Shown: positions 46,691 to 58,782 of the stretch, piece after piece
Layout: every line of letters begins with the position of its first letter
Numbering within the stretch: position 1 is the first letter of the stretch
From: Lactuca virosa
Taxonomy: Eukaryota > Streptophyta > Magnoliopsida > Asterales > Asteraceae
Assembly: GCA_928212115.1 (NCBI GenBank)
Contig: CAKMRJ010003334.1
Coordinates: 96,052,992 to 96,116,991 of the forward strand
Length of the DNA stretch: 64,000 nt
Direction of reading: 5' to 3'
Position numbers and translations under genes: made by a program
The notes under the pieces: generated by a model
Database searches by the model: none
What the model was told of the DNA's origin: nothing
What the model saw: only the letters and a program-made list of their open reading frames with translations

Positions 46691-47224
46691 GCCTAGAATG
46701 GAGTAAGGAGGAAGAGAAAAGAATTGTTGGGGCCATTTTTGAATATATATTCGAAATTTATAAGGCCCAATATGAAAGTTTTTGGCACATTAGGCCCTCC
46801 TATGGGTTTACGGCCCAATGAGGCTTAAGAAGATATTTATGGTCCATTATGATTCATGTAAACAATGTGAGACATTTTAGGCCCAATATGGCCCAAAATG
46901 TTATGGTTTAATGAATGTAGGTCCAACTAGATCCCAAATAGGGTTCCTTGACCCAAAATAACCAAATTGAGAGTTTACTGGCCCATTAGGCCCAATAGGA
47001 GGATCCTGGTACATTCTGAGTTTGAATCGGGACATTAGGGTTACAAACCCACATTTGAGTATATGAGATGTATTGAATTAGGTTTTGAACTTCATGGGTG
47101 AGTTTTGATTCAAATGATTGTTTTAGAATGAGCATAGTGCATAATATCAACTTAAAGTTACAAATTATACAAGAGTTGATTATAGGTAGACAGAATTTCC
47201 AAGCCGAAATTGCTACTTGTGACA

Positions 47225-47241
47225 TCATCCCCCCGTTAGAG
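47225..47241 (-). promoter_or_regulatory. B polypurine tract
   Basis: The minus strand reads CTCTAACGGGGGGATGA directly before the LTR. Its purine core, GGGGGGATGA, follows a short pyrimidine break. Confidence 0.75.
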
Positions 47242-47276
47242 GGAATTTCGTCCCGAAATTCTTTTGAAAGATAGAA

Positions 47277-48303
47277 CTATGAATTAGAGAATAGGTGAGG
47301 GTACTTTAGCTTCATCTGGTCTTCACGTTCCCACGTGAATTCCGATCCAAGCTTAGCGTTCCATCAAACCTTCACAATCGGAATGCGACTCTGTTCTGTA
47401 CGCTTCACTTCTCTGTCCATTATCTCAACAGGCTCTTCAACGAATCAGGAGGTTTTCATTTACTTCAATCTCATCCAGGGGAACGACGAGGGTTTCATCT
47501 GATAAGCACTTTTTCAGGTTCGAGACATGAAACACGGGGTGTACGTTGCTGAGCTCCGCATGCAGCTGCAACTTATAAGCCACCGGACCAATCCGGGAAA
47601 GAATCTCGAATGGCCCGATGTATCGTGGATTTAGTTTTCCCTGCTTCCCAAAACGGATCATCCCTTTCCAGGGAGAGACCTTCAATAGCACCCGATCTCC
47701 GACTTGAAATTCCAGAGGCTTTCGTCGTTTACCAGCATAGCTCTTTTGTCGGTCACGCAATGCTTGGAGTCGTGCCTTGATTTGGATTATTTTCTCCATC
47801 ATTTCCCGAATGATCTCGGGTCCCATGAGAGTGTTGTTTGGTGTCCGTTCTCTTGCCAACTGAGTGTCACCCACCTCAGCCCAGCAAAGAGGTGATCAGC
47901 ATTTTCTGCCATACAAGGCCTTAAAAGGAGCCACCTTAATGCTTGAGTGATAGTTGTTATACGAGAATTCGATTAAGGGCAAGTGGGTATCCCATGCATT
48001 GCCAAAATCGATTACGCAGGCTCGGAGCATGTCTTCTAGCGTTTGAATGGTCCACTCACTTTTCCCGTCTGTTTCGGGGTGGTAGGCAATGCTCATGTCT
48101 AGTTGTGTTCCCATATCATTCTGGAGCAACTGCCAAAATCTTGAAGTAAATCTACTATCCCGATCCGAGATAAAAGATACTGGTACCCCATGGAGTCTCA
48201 CGATCTCTTTTATATAGATTCGTGTTAATCTTTCCATCTTGTATGATTCCTTTATTGGCAGGAAATGGGCAGATTTGGTTAACCTATCAACAATCACCCA
48301 GAT
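47277..48303 (-). pseudogene. B integrase with C-terminal chromodomain
   Basis: The frame is open from the D2 insertion point (48303). Catalytic core: VDRLTKSAHF carries the first Asp, ISDRDSRFTS the second, and HPETDGKSEWTIQTLE the Glu. The catalytic-core spacing is normal. Then a GPY/F-like module (GDRVLLKVSPWKG, LNPRYIGPFEIL, HPVFHVSNLK), and at the end a chromodomain-like segment (IPIVKV, WNAKLGSEFTWERE, YPHLF), which places B among Tekay-type chromoviruses. That domain targets integration to certain chromatin in this group. A TGA at 47893-47895 replaces an expected Arg (GRKC-R-SPLCW), and another stop near 47370 precedes WNAKL. The zinc-binding N-terminus is lost beyond D2. Confidence 0.92.
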
Positions 48304-50611
48304 TGTAACACCATAATCCAGCAGACCAAGAATGGAAAGGAAAACCCTAAGTCAAGAGTCAACTCGTCGAGTCCAAGGAAGAACTTGACGAGTAGGAGCG
48401 TGTTTCGTATCGCGGATTAAGTGGCCGACTCGACGAATCGGGGAACTGACTCAGTGAGTCTATTCTGGGTTGGGAAACCCTAATTTCGGGACTTGGTACC
48501 CTATTTAAGCATCATATCCTCATTCCCTCAGCCTCCTTAATGCTCTCTCGAGTCCAGAACGAAACCCTAGTGCCTTTCTTGTGATTGTGAGCCATTTTTG
48601 GAGTGTGTGTGGTCTACTTGGAAGCTTGAAGAATAAGAAAAGCTTGGATGAATCAAGAAGAGGATTGTAGATCCAGAAATAGCTTCTCGATCTCATCACT
48701 TTCTGGTAATCAAGTCCTGACCTTGCTCATCAACCTCTTAGATCTCCTCATGTCCCTTTTGTTTGAGTTTTGGTTCAAAAGCTAGACCTATGGGGACAAG
48801 GACGTCCCAAGCTTAGATACATTCAGATCTGGAGCCCCTAGATCTCCTCATGTCCCTTTTGTTTGAGTCTTGATTTTCCCTATTTTGGTTTGGAGTAATA
48901 AGGGTTTTGGATCATGGAGTTATGTATTAATGAGCTAGGGTTTTGTCTAAACCCATTAAGAAGGATTAGGAGTGGGTAAAGTTGGAAAATTTACCCTCAT
49001 GAGTTAATTTCCAACATGTAGATGCAGCTTGGGGTTTAGATCTGAAGTGGAGGGACTTAAACTATTAAGATGGCCCATTCAGACTGAGGGACTCGACGAG
49101 TCCAAGGAGGGACTCGACGAGTCGAAGTGTATTTTCTCGTTTCTGTTCAAGCTAGAACTCGGCGAGTCTGCGAGTTGACTCGACGAGTTGATTTGATGAA
49201 CCGCGAGTCTGTTTAGCCAAGGAACTCGGCGAGTTAGGAGCTGACTCGGTGAGTGGGTTCAGGATTTCAGTGTCCTGGGTTTTGTACTCGACGAGTTGAA
49301 TGAGCCACTCGACGAGCTGAGTCAACTTGGAGGGTTAACTTTGACCATTGACCATTGACTTTGACCAAGTTTGACCTGAATTGACCTCCAAGGGTGTTGT
49401 GGTCTAAGTGTTATTTTGGGTATTGATAGTTCGGGGAGTCGAAGGATCAGCAGTCCAGGGGATTACCAGCTAGCAGCCAGAAGAGTATCAGCAGGTCTTC
49501 AGCAGGGCAAGGTGAGTCTCCTCACTGTGTGCATGGGTCTACGGCCACAATGTCGGCCCATTTTGTTTATGTTTATGTATAGTAGGAAGACCCCGGGGTT
49601 AGCCCTAGGCACTTATTGTGACATGTTTCAGATTTAGATCCGCTACCGGGGTTAGCCCGATGCAGTTTATATGTTCCGGATTTCGGTCCGATGTCGGGTG
49701 GTACCCAAGGCAGTAGTGTATGTGTAGTTATACTTGTTGTCTTTGTAATACTTGTATGTGCCTGGTAGGGAGGTGAGTTCGGGAAAAGTCCCGTATCTCA
49801 TCACTAGCCAAGTACGGACGGGGTTCCGTATTTCATTAGCAGCAGAGTATGGGCGAGGCCCGAGCTAGGGGGAGGTGAGTGTGGGCGGGGGCCCATATCT
49901 CACTATCAGCAAGAGTGTGGACGGGGTTCCATGACTCATCAGTAGCAGGACAGGGGCGGGGCCCAAGATAGGCGAGGCCTTAGTACAGGAATACAGTAGG
50001 GTAGGTTTAGCATATGTGTTATATGTTCCGAACTCTGTTCTGATGTCGGGAAAGCCCGATGCAGTATATGTGATTATGTTATATGTTCATGTTTATGTTA
50101 TGTTTAGTTATTCCGGACTTTGGTCCGATGCCGGGCGGGGCCCAAGTTATTCTGGACTTCGTCTGATGCTGGGCGGGGCCCGATGCAGTGGGCGGGGCCC
50201 AAGTTGTTCCGGACTTCGGTCCAATGCCAGGCGGGGCCCGATGCAGTGGGTGGGATCCAAGTTATTCTGGACTTTGGTCCGATTCCGGGCGGGGCCTGAT
50301 GCAGTGGGCAAGGCCCAGTATGTGTTATACGTGTTATTGTATGGTATGTAGTAGATTGGGGAACTCACTAAGCTTCGTGCTTACAGTTTTCAGTTTTGGT
50401 TTCAGGTACTTCCGGTAGAGCAAGGTGATCGCATGGAACACACCATAGTTTGTTAGCCTGGGATGTTTTACTCTGATAAAAAGAATATGTTTTGAGATTA
50501 TACTCTAATTGATATAACATTTTTGTTTATGAATGAAATGGTGGATGATTATGGCTTTCAATAATGATTTAAAAAATGAAATTTTCGGACCGTATTTTTA
50601 AGGATGTTACA
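48304..50611 (+). repeat. D2 5' LTR, 2308 bp
   Basis: TGTAACACCATA to GGATGTTACA. Palindromes ACTCGNCGAGT cluster at 48362-48460 and 49088-49320. A TATTTAAG TATA-like box is near 48503. Neither stem-loop seen in D1 and E is intact here. Confidence 0.9.
50107..50338 (+). repeat. GC-rich minisatellite near the end of D2 LTR
   Basis: Four units of about 39-58 bp built on TTATTCCGGACTTTGGTCCGATG and CCGGGCGGGGCCCGATGCAGTGGG. The GGACTTTGGTCC part is itself an inverted repeat. A related short array is in D1 (13440-13530). Confidence 0.85.
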
Positions 50612-50614
50612 AGT

Positions 50615-50626
50615 TGGTATCAGAGC
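50615..50626 (+). promoter_or_regulatory. D2 primer-binding site
   Basis: TGGTATCAGAGC three bases after the LTR. Confidence 0.93.
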
Positions 50627-51581
50627 CTTGGTGAGGGATTCGGATACACTCTCGGGTGTGTCTAAACTCAAACTGAGGACTTGGTATGAAAGTTTTCAAA
50701 GGAAAATCATTTTAGTAAAAGAGCTTTAAGAAAAAGAAAAAGGATTTTGAAAAGAGAAAAGAACTTTGAAAAGAACAAGGTGTGTGGTGCATGCAATCAG
50801 CTGAGCTCAAGTAAGTGGTTCCCAAAATACCAATACATCATGTGATTCACATGTAGAATAGAGATAAGGATCTAGGAAAGATGCCTTTATATGTTATATG
50901 AGCTTGTAGAATTGCATCCTAGAACTGATGAGCCAGTGGTAGGATAGCATGTTTAGGTTATGCCTGATTATATGAGCCTTAAATTATATGCTAGTACAGA
51001 TTCCTGATAAGAGAATGGAATTGCTTGTTTGGTTAGATTTTCCATTTGTCTGAATGCTGCTTTCTTTGTGCTTTATGGGACTTCGAGTAATGGTAGTTAG
51101 CTACTAGATGAATACGTTAAGTCACATGTGACCAGGGTTGAATAATCTCAGAGTGCGGGATTTAACCCTATTACGCAGCTCTCATCTGAGTCTAACCGTT
51201 GTAGGGACGAGACCTTTACTCGAAGGATTATCCGAGCCTCATCACATGTGATGATATTCATGTAGTGGTTACTTTGCATTATAAAGAGTCTTTCAGCAGC
51301 TGAGGACTGGGTTTGGGATTGGAGATTTCCCTAGGGTAAGCCTAGGATGAGATTAGTGCTGGGAGCATTAGTAGAAGTGAAAGGAACTTGGTGGAGTCGA
51401 TGAAATCCTTGAGGAAAGTACGGATAGATGTGGAAGGTAGTATGGGCCCGTACTACCGAAAGCAGAGGATCCGTACTCGAGTCAAGGAGGGCTGAGATAA
51501 AACCGGGGAACTTGTAGTGCATGTGTGATTCCTTAGCAGCGATGAGTATTTTGATGATAGTTATATTATGACTGATGCAGT
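50627..51581 (+). other. D2 untranslated leader
   Basis: Non-coding. The part from about 51116 is collinear with D1 5339-5798, including TCACATGTGA and ACTCGAAGGATTATC-type blocks. The ACTCGAAGGATTATC block recurs in the 3' internal region (8435, 59810). Confidence 0.75.
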
Positions 51582-52167
51582 ATGGTGACACTACGAGGTA
51601 GACCAGTGGGCACTTCGGGTGCCGAGGAGGGATCAAGCTTGGGTTCAGGAGCCGAGCAGCTCAGGGAGCAGATGAGAGAGTTTATATCAGCAGAGATTAC
51701 ACGCAGTATATTGTATCAGACTTCTGTGATCTTTGGTACAGTCAAGGAAGGGATTTTAGAACTTTTGGATAGCCGCCTCGAGGCCTTCCGGGCCGAGATT
51801 ACTGCGGGGAAGTTAGGGGCTCCTCTGGAGCCCAATATTTATGGATCTCTGGGATCCTTCGGTTGGGATAATACCGTTATTAGCACTTGTCATCAGGGAT
51901 CGAAGGTGGGTTATGCACCTTGTCTTCAGGAGAGTTCACTGCATGATTGGATCGTGGTGGAGGTTTCGCGGGCCGTGCAAGAGGAGTTGCTCGGCATTAT
52001 TGGGTGTGTTACTGATAGGTTGACCGCTAAGTTCCGGAGTCAGATGGCGGATATTCAGACAGTTGGTGAGGTAGTCGAAGTAACTCGGGAGCAAGAGTTT
52101 GGTTTGGATGTGCAGTTAGGGAAGAGGAAGCGGACCTCTAGTCAGGCTCAACGATCTCAACAGTTGG

Positions 52168-55100
52168 TGTCACAACTAGCATTTTAGCTAGGAAATTCTG
52201 TTCCTGTGTAACCATTCAACTATTGTAAATCATATACTCTAATTAAATCTTACTCAATGCTCATTCAGATTCATCAATTATGTTCATCAAAGAGTCTGAA
52301 GCCCTAAGAACCATGGTTTGAGTCCATATTGGACTAGGATTTCCTTATTGGGCCTAATGGACCAATAAGCATCCAATTCAACCATTTTGGGCTTGGAAAC
52401 CCTATTTGGGGTCTAATTGGACCCACTTCCATAAAACTTAGCATTTTGAGCCATTTTGGGTCCAAAATAAAGTAGTTTACCCTTAATTGGCCTGATTGGG
52501 CCATTAATGAATTGATTTGCCCTAATGGGCCATAAACTCCCTTTATCTTTCAAAATGGGCCGTGAGCTATCTAATGAGCCAATTGGGCCGAAAAGTAATC
52601 ATTGGGCCTCATGATCTCGAGTAAAGGCAAGTCAAGGCCCAAACTACTCCACCCTTTCTCCTAGCCCAAGAACCCTCGGCCCATCATCAAAAAAAAATGA
52701 AAAATGAAATGGAAGGGGGGGGGGAGTTGACTTTGGACGTGCCACCTCCATAATACTCACCATGTATCTAGGCATGGTCTTTCATATTCCCATGCAAGTC
52801 ACCTCACTACCTCTCTCCCCTCTCTTCTTCTACTCTCGGCTGAGAGGCAAAAACACACACAAACACACACACTACATCAAATTCTCTCTATCACTTTCAA
52901 GAATCATTCTTCTTCTTCCTCAAAAATCTCGAAAGTTTACTTGTGTTCAAGAGGGTTCTCACAAGAATAACATCATTTCCTGGTAAGTTTTCACATATCC
53001 AAGCTATATAACTCCTTTCTCATGTTAGATCACTTCTCCTAAACATTTTTAGTGATCATACTCTTAGAAAACCTCCATAAGCTCAAGATCTACAACAAAG
53101 GTGTGTTAGGACCAAAAATCTCTTCCACTTCTTCTTCAAAAACCGAAACATCAAGAAAAGGTGAGTTCATACCCCCTTGTTTTTAGTTTGCATATGATTT
53201 TTGGGGGAGAATGCAAGTAAAATGTGTAGATCTATGTGTTATATGCATGTTTTGTGTGAATTCTTAGTTTATTGGTAAAAATGTGTTAGAACTTAGCAAA
53301 TCTCGAAAGTTTAAGTAATATTGAACAAATATCTATGAACTATGACATTATATACATCACATCATCAAGCCAAAAGTGATTACATGTTTAAGATACAAAA
53401 GATTTCAACAAAAACCTTGTTAAAGGTCAAAAATTGTCAAGAAAATAAAAGATAAGGGCAAAAAGTGACATTTATGTTTTTATAAGGACCAAACAGGTCC
53501 TACTTGTATAAAAAGGGATTTATATGATAAACATGCTTTCCAAAGGGCCAAAAATGCAATTTTTAACTTAATGGTCCAAATATTTGGGCCTCACGGTTTT
53601 AGGCCCAATATTGCAAAAAAAATGGAAGTTTTTGGATTAAAAATGTTATTTGAACAAAGTTTGAGTCATAAATGTAAATAAAGCAAATTTAAGGGTGAAA
53701 ATAACATTTATTTTTAGATCGGACCAAAAATGTAACTTTTATAAAAATTGGGCCGAAAGTGTCAATTTGACAAACAAAGGGCTGAAAATGCACTTTTCTG
53801 CAAAACTGGGACCTTAAATGTCAAAATATATATTTTTGGACTAAAACCGTGAATTTCTAGACATTTGGGGCAAAATTACAAATTTTTACAAATTATGGAC
53901 TAAAGTGTCATTTTTACAAACTTTGGGCCTTAATTGAAAATTTTGGAACTTATCGACCAAGAACATCGTTTTCACAAAAGAGTACTTTTTTTTATATTCA
54001 ATTCAGTAAATCTCAAACTAAAACAAATATCGAAATGATAATAAATGGACGTAATACAACGATAACAAATTTATTGAGCCTAATATTCACGTTACATGGC
54101 CAATGGGCCTTAAGGGCCCATTCAAGTGTATATTGAGCCCAATATTTTCCGTGACAGGTTTATTGGGCCTTGCGACCCATTTACATGTTAATTTGGGCCT
54201 GAGTTAGGGGCCACATGTTTGTTGGGCCTTTTTGGTCCATTTACATGCCTATTGGGCCCAAATTACCCACTTACATCTTATTAATTAGGCTTGGACTGAA
54301 ACTTACATGTTTAGTAGATTGAAATTATACCTTTACATAACTATTCAACTTCGTATACTATTATATGTACCTTTGGATTTGATAACATACAACATACACG
54401 TAAACATTAAACATAGTACGAAAGGTTGAGAATCTAGTTAGACATGTCGGTTGGCACCTTTGAGTGTACAATCGTAGCTTGTAGTTATAATCAGAGTCTC
54501 CTAGAGGGAGAGCGAGAGTTTGTATATAGATCTATATGGGGTGACCCCCCACGCCTTAGTTGCTCGCTACAGCTAGACTAGGCCAGTCTAGGGCGACAAA
54601 ACCTTGAGCAGATACCAGCATTTGGAAAAATGTTAAGACAAGCAACCTAGTCATTATCATGTATGATTATAACGGCTCATATAGAGATTCTAATACCAAT
54701 TAAACAATTTGAAGATTAACCCTTCGATGGTGTCAATACAAAGCAATTTAGTTAACGATACAAGAACCTCGACATTATAACAAATCAGAAAATATCGGAT
54801 TTTCTGGGGAGATACTATTATTCAATTTATCACTTACTTACAATACAAAGATATCAAAACTACATTCATATATGTTACAACTAATAAATTCACACATGCA
54901 TTTATACTTGATTTTCACATCATTTTCAGTCACTTTACAGAAAATATCGGATTTTCTGGGTTTTTACAAAAGATTCAAAGACTTTTATTCAAACATACTT
55001 ATGAACTCACCAACAATATATATGTTGACCGTTTTCAAAATAACTTGTATTCTCAGGTAATCGTTAAGCATGAAGATTTTCAAGTGTGTATGGCTTCATT

Positions 55101-55302
55101 TATGTAACATCACTCATCGTACTTTTAATATTTTGGAACTTATGTATTTATAACAATGTACTTGATGTGAACAATGTTGGTTGTTATATGTAATGTTGGT
55201 GGTGAATGTGTTATGTTTCATGTATATTCATTGTGATGATAATTCAATTTTTAGTCACACGAGCCCCCGTACGTTTTCGTCGTCTGGTTCGGGGGTGTGA
55301 CA
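52168..55302 (+). repeat. Solo LTR B2, 3135 bp, with target-site duplication
   Basis: TGTCACAACTAGC to GGGGGTGTGACA, flanked by GTTGG at 52163-52167 and 55303-55307. Same family as the B LTR. No internal sequence. It has a GA/CT-rich transcribed-start-like region near 52790-52950, but no gene. Confidence 0.95.
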
Positions 55303-55599
55303 GTTGGACGCTGCATTGGCTGACGTAAGAGACCCAAGTGGACAGGAGGGGTGTGCAAGGGATGAAGGGACGCATGAGAACGTTCGGATTAGGTCTAAGT
55401 GTAACGCCCGTGTTTCTAGGCTAGGCATTAATATTGAAATAATAGTCTAGGTTAACCTTTGTAACTCATTTTGGAAGAAATGAAAAGGAATTATGTGAAT
55501 ATTATGTGAATTATGTGTTTTATGCTTAATTACTAGGATTTAATTAATTAAGAATAAAAATGAGCGTCGAAAATAAAGATTAGATAAAGCCGATATCTA

Positions 55600-56165
55600 T
55601 TAAGAAAGTTGTAGTGCTCGTGACAAGGATTACAGATATATAAATAATGCCGAAATCCGAGTTATAATGAAGAAGTTATGACATGTCGAAGTTTCACAAC
55701 AAAACTAGCACGGTGCCGAAGGACGTAAAAAGTAAGTTTTTGATAAACTACTTTTTAGCCTTAGTGATCTAAACGAAAGTCGTAGTGTTCGTTAAACCGA
55801 GAGTATGTATAAAAAGAATGCCCAAATCTGACTTCGTTTGAGGAAGTTATGATTTTTCTAAGTTTCAGCTTAGCAGTAGACAGCTAAAAACTCGAATTTT
55901 AGATCGAGTGATTTTTAGCCGACATGACCTAAATGAGAATCGAAGGTCTCGTCAATAGTAGCACAACGGTAAAAAGACAGACGAAAACGGACGTCGGATG
56001 AAGAAGTTATGAATTTTTAACGAATTTCTTGTCCCGGTATGTTAAAAATAATAATATAAAAATTAAAATCAAAGTTTGCCGACGAAGTCTAAACGAAAGT
56101 TGTAGAGCGTAATTTTACCTACGCGTGCATATAAAGAACGTAAAAAATGGAGCTCGTATGCGAAA
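55600..56165 (+). repeat. Four diverged 150-180-bp modules in C1
   Basis: Modules carrying a GAAAGTTGTAG- or GAAGGTCTCG-like start, a TATAAAGAACG-like middle and GAAGTTATGA end, starting near 55605, 55787, 55935 and 56091. LTR fragment G has the last three (26797, 26945, 27128). Confidence 0.65.
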
Positions 56166-56239
56166 GTTATGGATTTTAGAAGTTTTTAGACAAAAATCGA
56201 GAAAATTTGCATAGTCATAATTCGGCCACGTCACCTTCG

Positions 56240-56581
56240 CTCTATGCACGACACGTGTCCGAATTGCTGAGTCACCCGAGGCCACCTGGCGACGCGTGTT
56301 GCCAGTCCGAGGTTCGATCCAATCGGAGGCTGCCACGTGTCCGATCTCAGTGTGTCATCAGAAGCGTGTCCGAACCGGAGAGCCGTCCGAAGTGGTCCAA
56401 TAAGAATCCGATGCGTGTGCCTTGGTGGCGAGCCCTCGCATCCGACGCGTGTCACGATGACTCTCGCATCCGAGCCAGCTGCTTCGCTCCGCGGATGCCA
56501 CATGCCTTCGCCTCCTGCTGCCTGGTGCCCTCGCTGCTGACTCACTCCTCTCGGCCGACCTTTGGACCTCCCCTATATATA
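56240..56581 (+). promoter_or_regulatory. GC-rich U3 enhancer-like region and TATA box of C1
   Basis: CACGTGTCCGA near 56252 and 56335, with related GCGTGTCCGA, GACGCGTGT and ATGCGTGTG words near 56290, 56362, 56410 and 56443, upstream of TATATATA at 56574-56581. The CACGTG/ACGTGTC words match plant G-box and ABRE cores. Confidence 0.55.
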
Positions 56582-58658
56582 GAAGGCTGCGAGCCTTCCC
56601 GAGTAATTTTGGAAAATTGGCAATTTTCACCCCTAAACCCATTTTTAAGCTATTTCCGCTTCCCCCAAACCCCGAGATCATTTCCAACACCCGGAACACG
56701 CCCCGAAGTGCCCGAAGACCCGGAAAATTTTATTTTTTCGGTTTCGAAGCCTGACCCTCGCAGAGCCCGGTTTCTCAATAAAACTCCCGGTTTTATTAGA
56801 AACGATCGTTTTAGGAAACGAAGTGCTGCCCGATTATCATTAAATCAAGTGAGTGTATAGTTTCTTTCATCTTACACATAGATATGAAGTATTTTATATA
56901 AAATACGTGCTATGTGAATATATATTGTTTGTTTATTTGAGATAGATATTAAAGGAATGATTTATACAGGTTTTTAAACTGTATATGTATTTTTATCTAC
57001 AAATATGTTGGGTAAAATATGGGTAGATGAATTAGATGATGTGTGATGAAATAAAAATTGATGAGAGGTATCGATGTTTAAGATGATCTAGTCATCTAGT
57101 AGAGTATAGACAACGGCTACAGACTATTGTAGATAGTCCAGTGGAACGTTAGCAGACTCGTAATCGGTAGGTATGTTTGAACTATATGTTCATAAGGTGT
57201 TCTCGAACTATATGTTCATTAGGTGTTTTTGAACTATCTGTTCATCCGATAGTTATTCTTTTTGACACTATTACGTGTCGGGGTACGGGAGCGTACGGGA
57301 GTACTTTATTAGTATTTTCCCTATACTTTTTATTTTGAAGAGCTTTGGAGTCTTCGTTTCTTTTATGAAGTGATCGGACGAGCTTCATGAGTTGGCGTTT
57401 CCGTTCTCGATGCCGGATAGGGTGAGTCTGGGGGTAAATTACCTCACGATATTCGGACCACGGCTAGGCATTGATAACTACCCCTAAGTTAATTGTCTTG
57501 TGGTTATTTCTTTTACGAACAAAGGTTCGTGGTGAAACTTATTCCATTCCTCTCATTTGATGTCTTTATCGATCCTCGTTTGCTGCTAGGGAATTTCCGA
57601 AGCAGCTTCGTCAGTTGGTTGTTCATATCGATCCTTTAGGCTAGATCTACTAAGATCACTGTATAGGATCAATATGTGGGGATCGACGTTTGTTAGTGCT
57701 TGTAGTATAAACCTTGGGCAGCGATGGACTTCGTGCCTATTCCGTAGGAAAATTCCTTAGGAATGAGTGATAGATGATTCTTAGGGTAACTGCTTAAGAA
57801 ATAAAGGAGATAATGGGGATTGGGTAATTGGGTTGATTGTTTGATGTTTAAACATAATAAATTTATTTATTGTGGGTTGAAAACCCTATATGCTCACCAG
57901 GCTCCCAAGCCTGACCCACTCAGTTTATTTGTATCACAGGTATCGATACGATGTTTCTTTACACTGAGAGATTAAAAAGGAGAAGTAGATCACTAGTGTA
58001 AATGAATGTAAGTTTTGGTTATGCTTATGTTTTTGTATTGACAATGACATCCCAGTGGTTTAAATGAATAAAATACTTTTCTTCATAAATGATTTGATAA
58101 CATATTTATCATGTTTTTACGGGAACAAATTCCGCAAAACTTTTAATCAAATGATTACTCTGTTTTATTTTAAAAAGCATAAACGAAATCGGTCTTTTCT
58201 GGCCGAGAAATTGGGGATGTCACACTAAGTGCGGCAGGTGCGAGTGAAAAGGTCACAATCGTCGGGAATGCACAGTGGAAGTAGAGTTGTGTCATCGTTG
58301 TCATCAGCCCGGACATATCAGGGCAAGCTGCCCCCGTATAGTGGTTAATGCAGCTCAGGATTCATCGCAGACACTTCGACAGGGAGGGGGAGTTCGGGTT
58401 CCAACGCCTGTGATTCCGCGGGAAGTCAAGATCGAGCCGCAATAGATCGCTAGTAAGTTTTCCATTTCAGCTTCCGTTTATGATTTTATTGTTATGGCAC
58501 TGCATCGGTTTTAGTAAGTGTATTTCAACATATTATGTTTTCTGCTTATGATTAAGTTATATGTCATCTGCATACCATGGATGTTAGAGTAGTAGTTCGA
58601 AGATGATTCCCTTTAGAGCAAATTCTCAGGATGCAGTCACTATAGCAGGTGTGTGTGA

Positions 58659-58782
58659 GGCTCGGGAGGTGTTCTACTAGTCTTCAAGAGTGGCTCAGAT
58701 TCGGTATTGGTTAGTTTTGGGGCTCGGGAGGTGTTCTACTAGTCTTCAAGAGTGGCTCAGATTCGGTATTGGTTAGTTTTGG
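58659..58782 (+). repeat. Perfect 62-bp tandem duplication in D2
   Basis: GGCTCGGGAGGTGTTCTACT starts at 58659 and 58721; the two units look identical. D1 has a single diverged equivalent near 7225. Confidence 0.93.

Larger units (their letters stand above)
44129..47224 (-). repeat. B 3' LTR, 3096 bp
   Basis: On the minus strand it starts TGTCACAAGTAGC and ends GGAGGGTGTGACA. Same family as solo LTR B2 (52168-55302, plus strand). Rich in GGCCCAAT / TGGGCC words. Confidence 0.93.
44129..48303 (-). mobile_element. Ty3 chromovirus B, 3' end, cut by D2
   Basis: On the minus strand: integrase (48303-47277), polypurine tract, 3' LTR (47224-44129). The rest of the element lies beyond D2 and outside the window. 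It is inserted in LTR fragment G. The duplication partner of ACTAG (44124-44128) is out of sight. Confidence 0.92.
55400..58224 (+). repeat. Solo LTR C1, 2825 bp, with target-site duplication
   Basis: TGTAACGCCCGTG to GGGGATGTCACA, flanked by CTAAG at 55395-55399 and 58225-58229. The last 1093 bp match the C2 LTR fragment closely along their whole length. The ORF at 56207-56860 crosses the promoter and is not a gene. Confidence 0.95.
51582..58445 (+). pseudogene. D2 gag variant, interrupted by two solo LTRs
   Basis: Pieces 51582-52167, 55303-55399 and 58225-58445 form one frame once both guests and their second duplications are disregarded. The N-terminus matches D1 gag (PVGTSGAEEGS, MREFISAEITRSIL, ILELLDSRLEAFRAE). 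The middle does not: the capsid core with RDWWEE and the helical region of D1 and E are absent, replaced by a partly helical segment (SRAVQEELLGIIG, DRLTAKFRSQMADIQ) and a basic stretch (LGKRKRTSSQ). The last piece has two zinc knuckles, CGRCE-stop-KGHNRREC and CHRCHQPGHIRASC. The first 586 bases have no stop, unlike D1. It may be an RNA-binding gag remnant that depends on helper capsid. Confidence 0.75.

Noticed and set aside
56207..56860. 217-codon ORF in a GC-rich stretch
   Set aside because: It lies wholly inside solo LTR C1, crosses the TATA box and has no recognisable domain; the high GC content explains its length.
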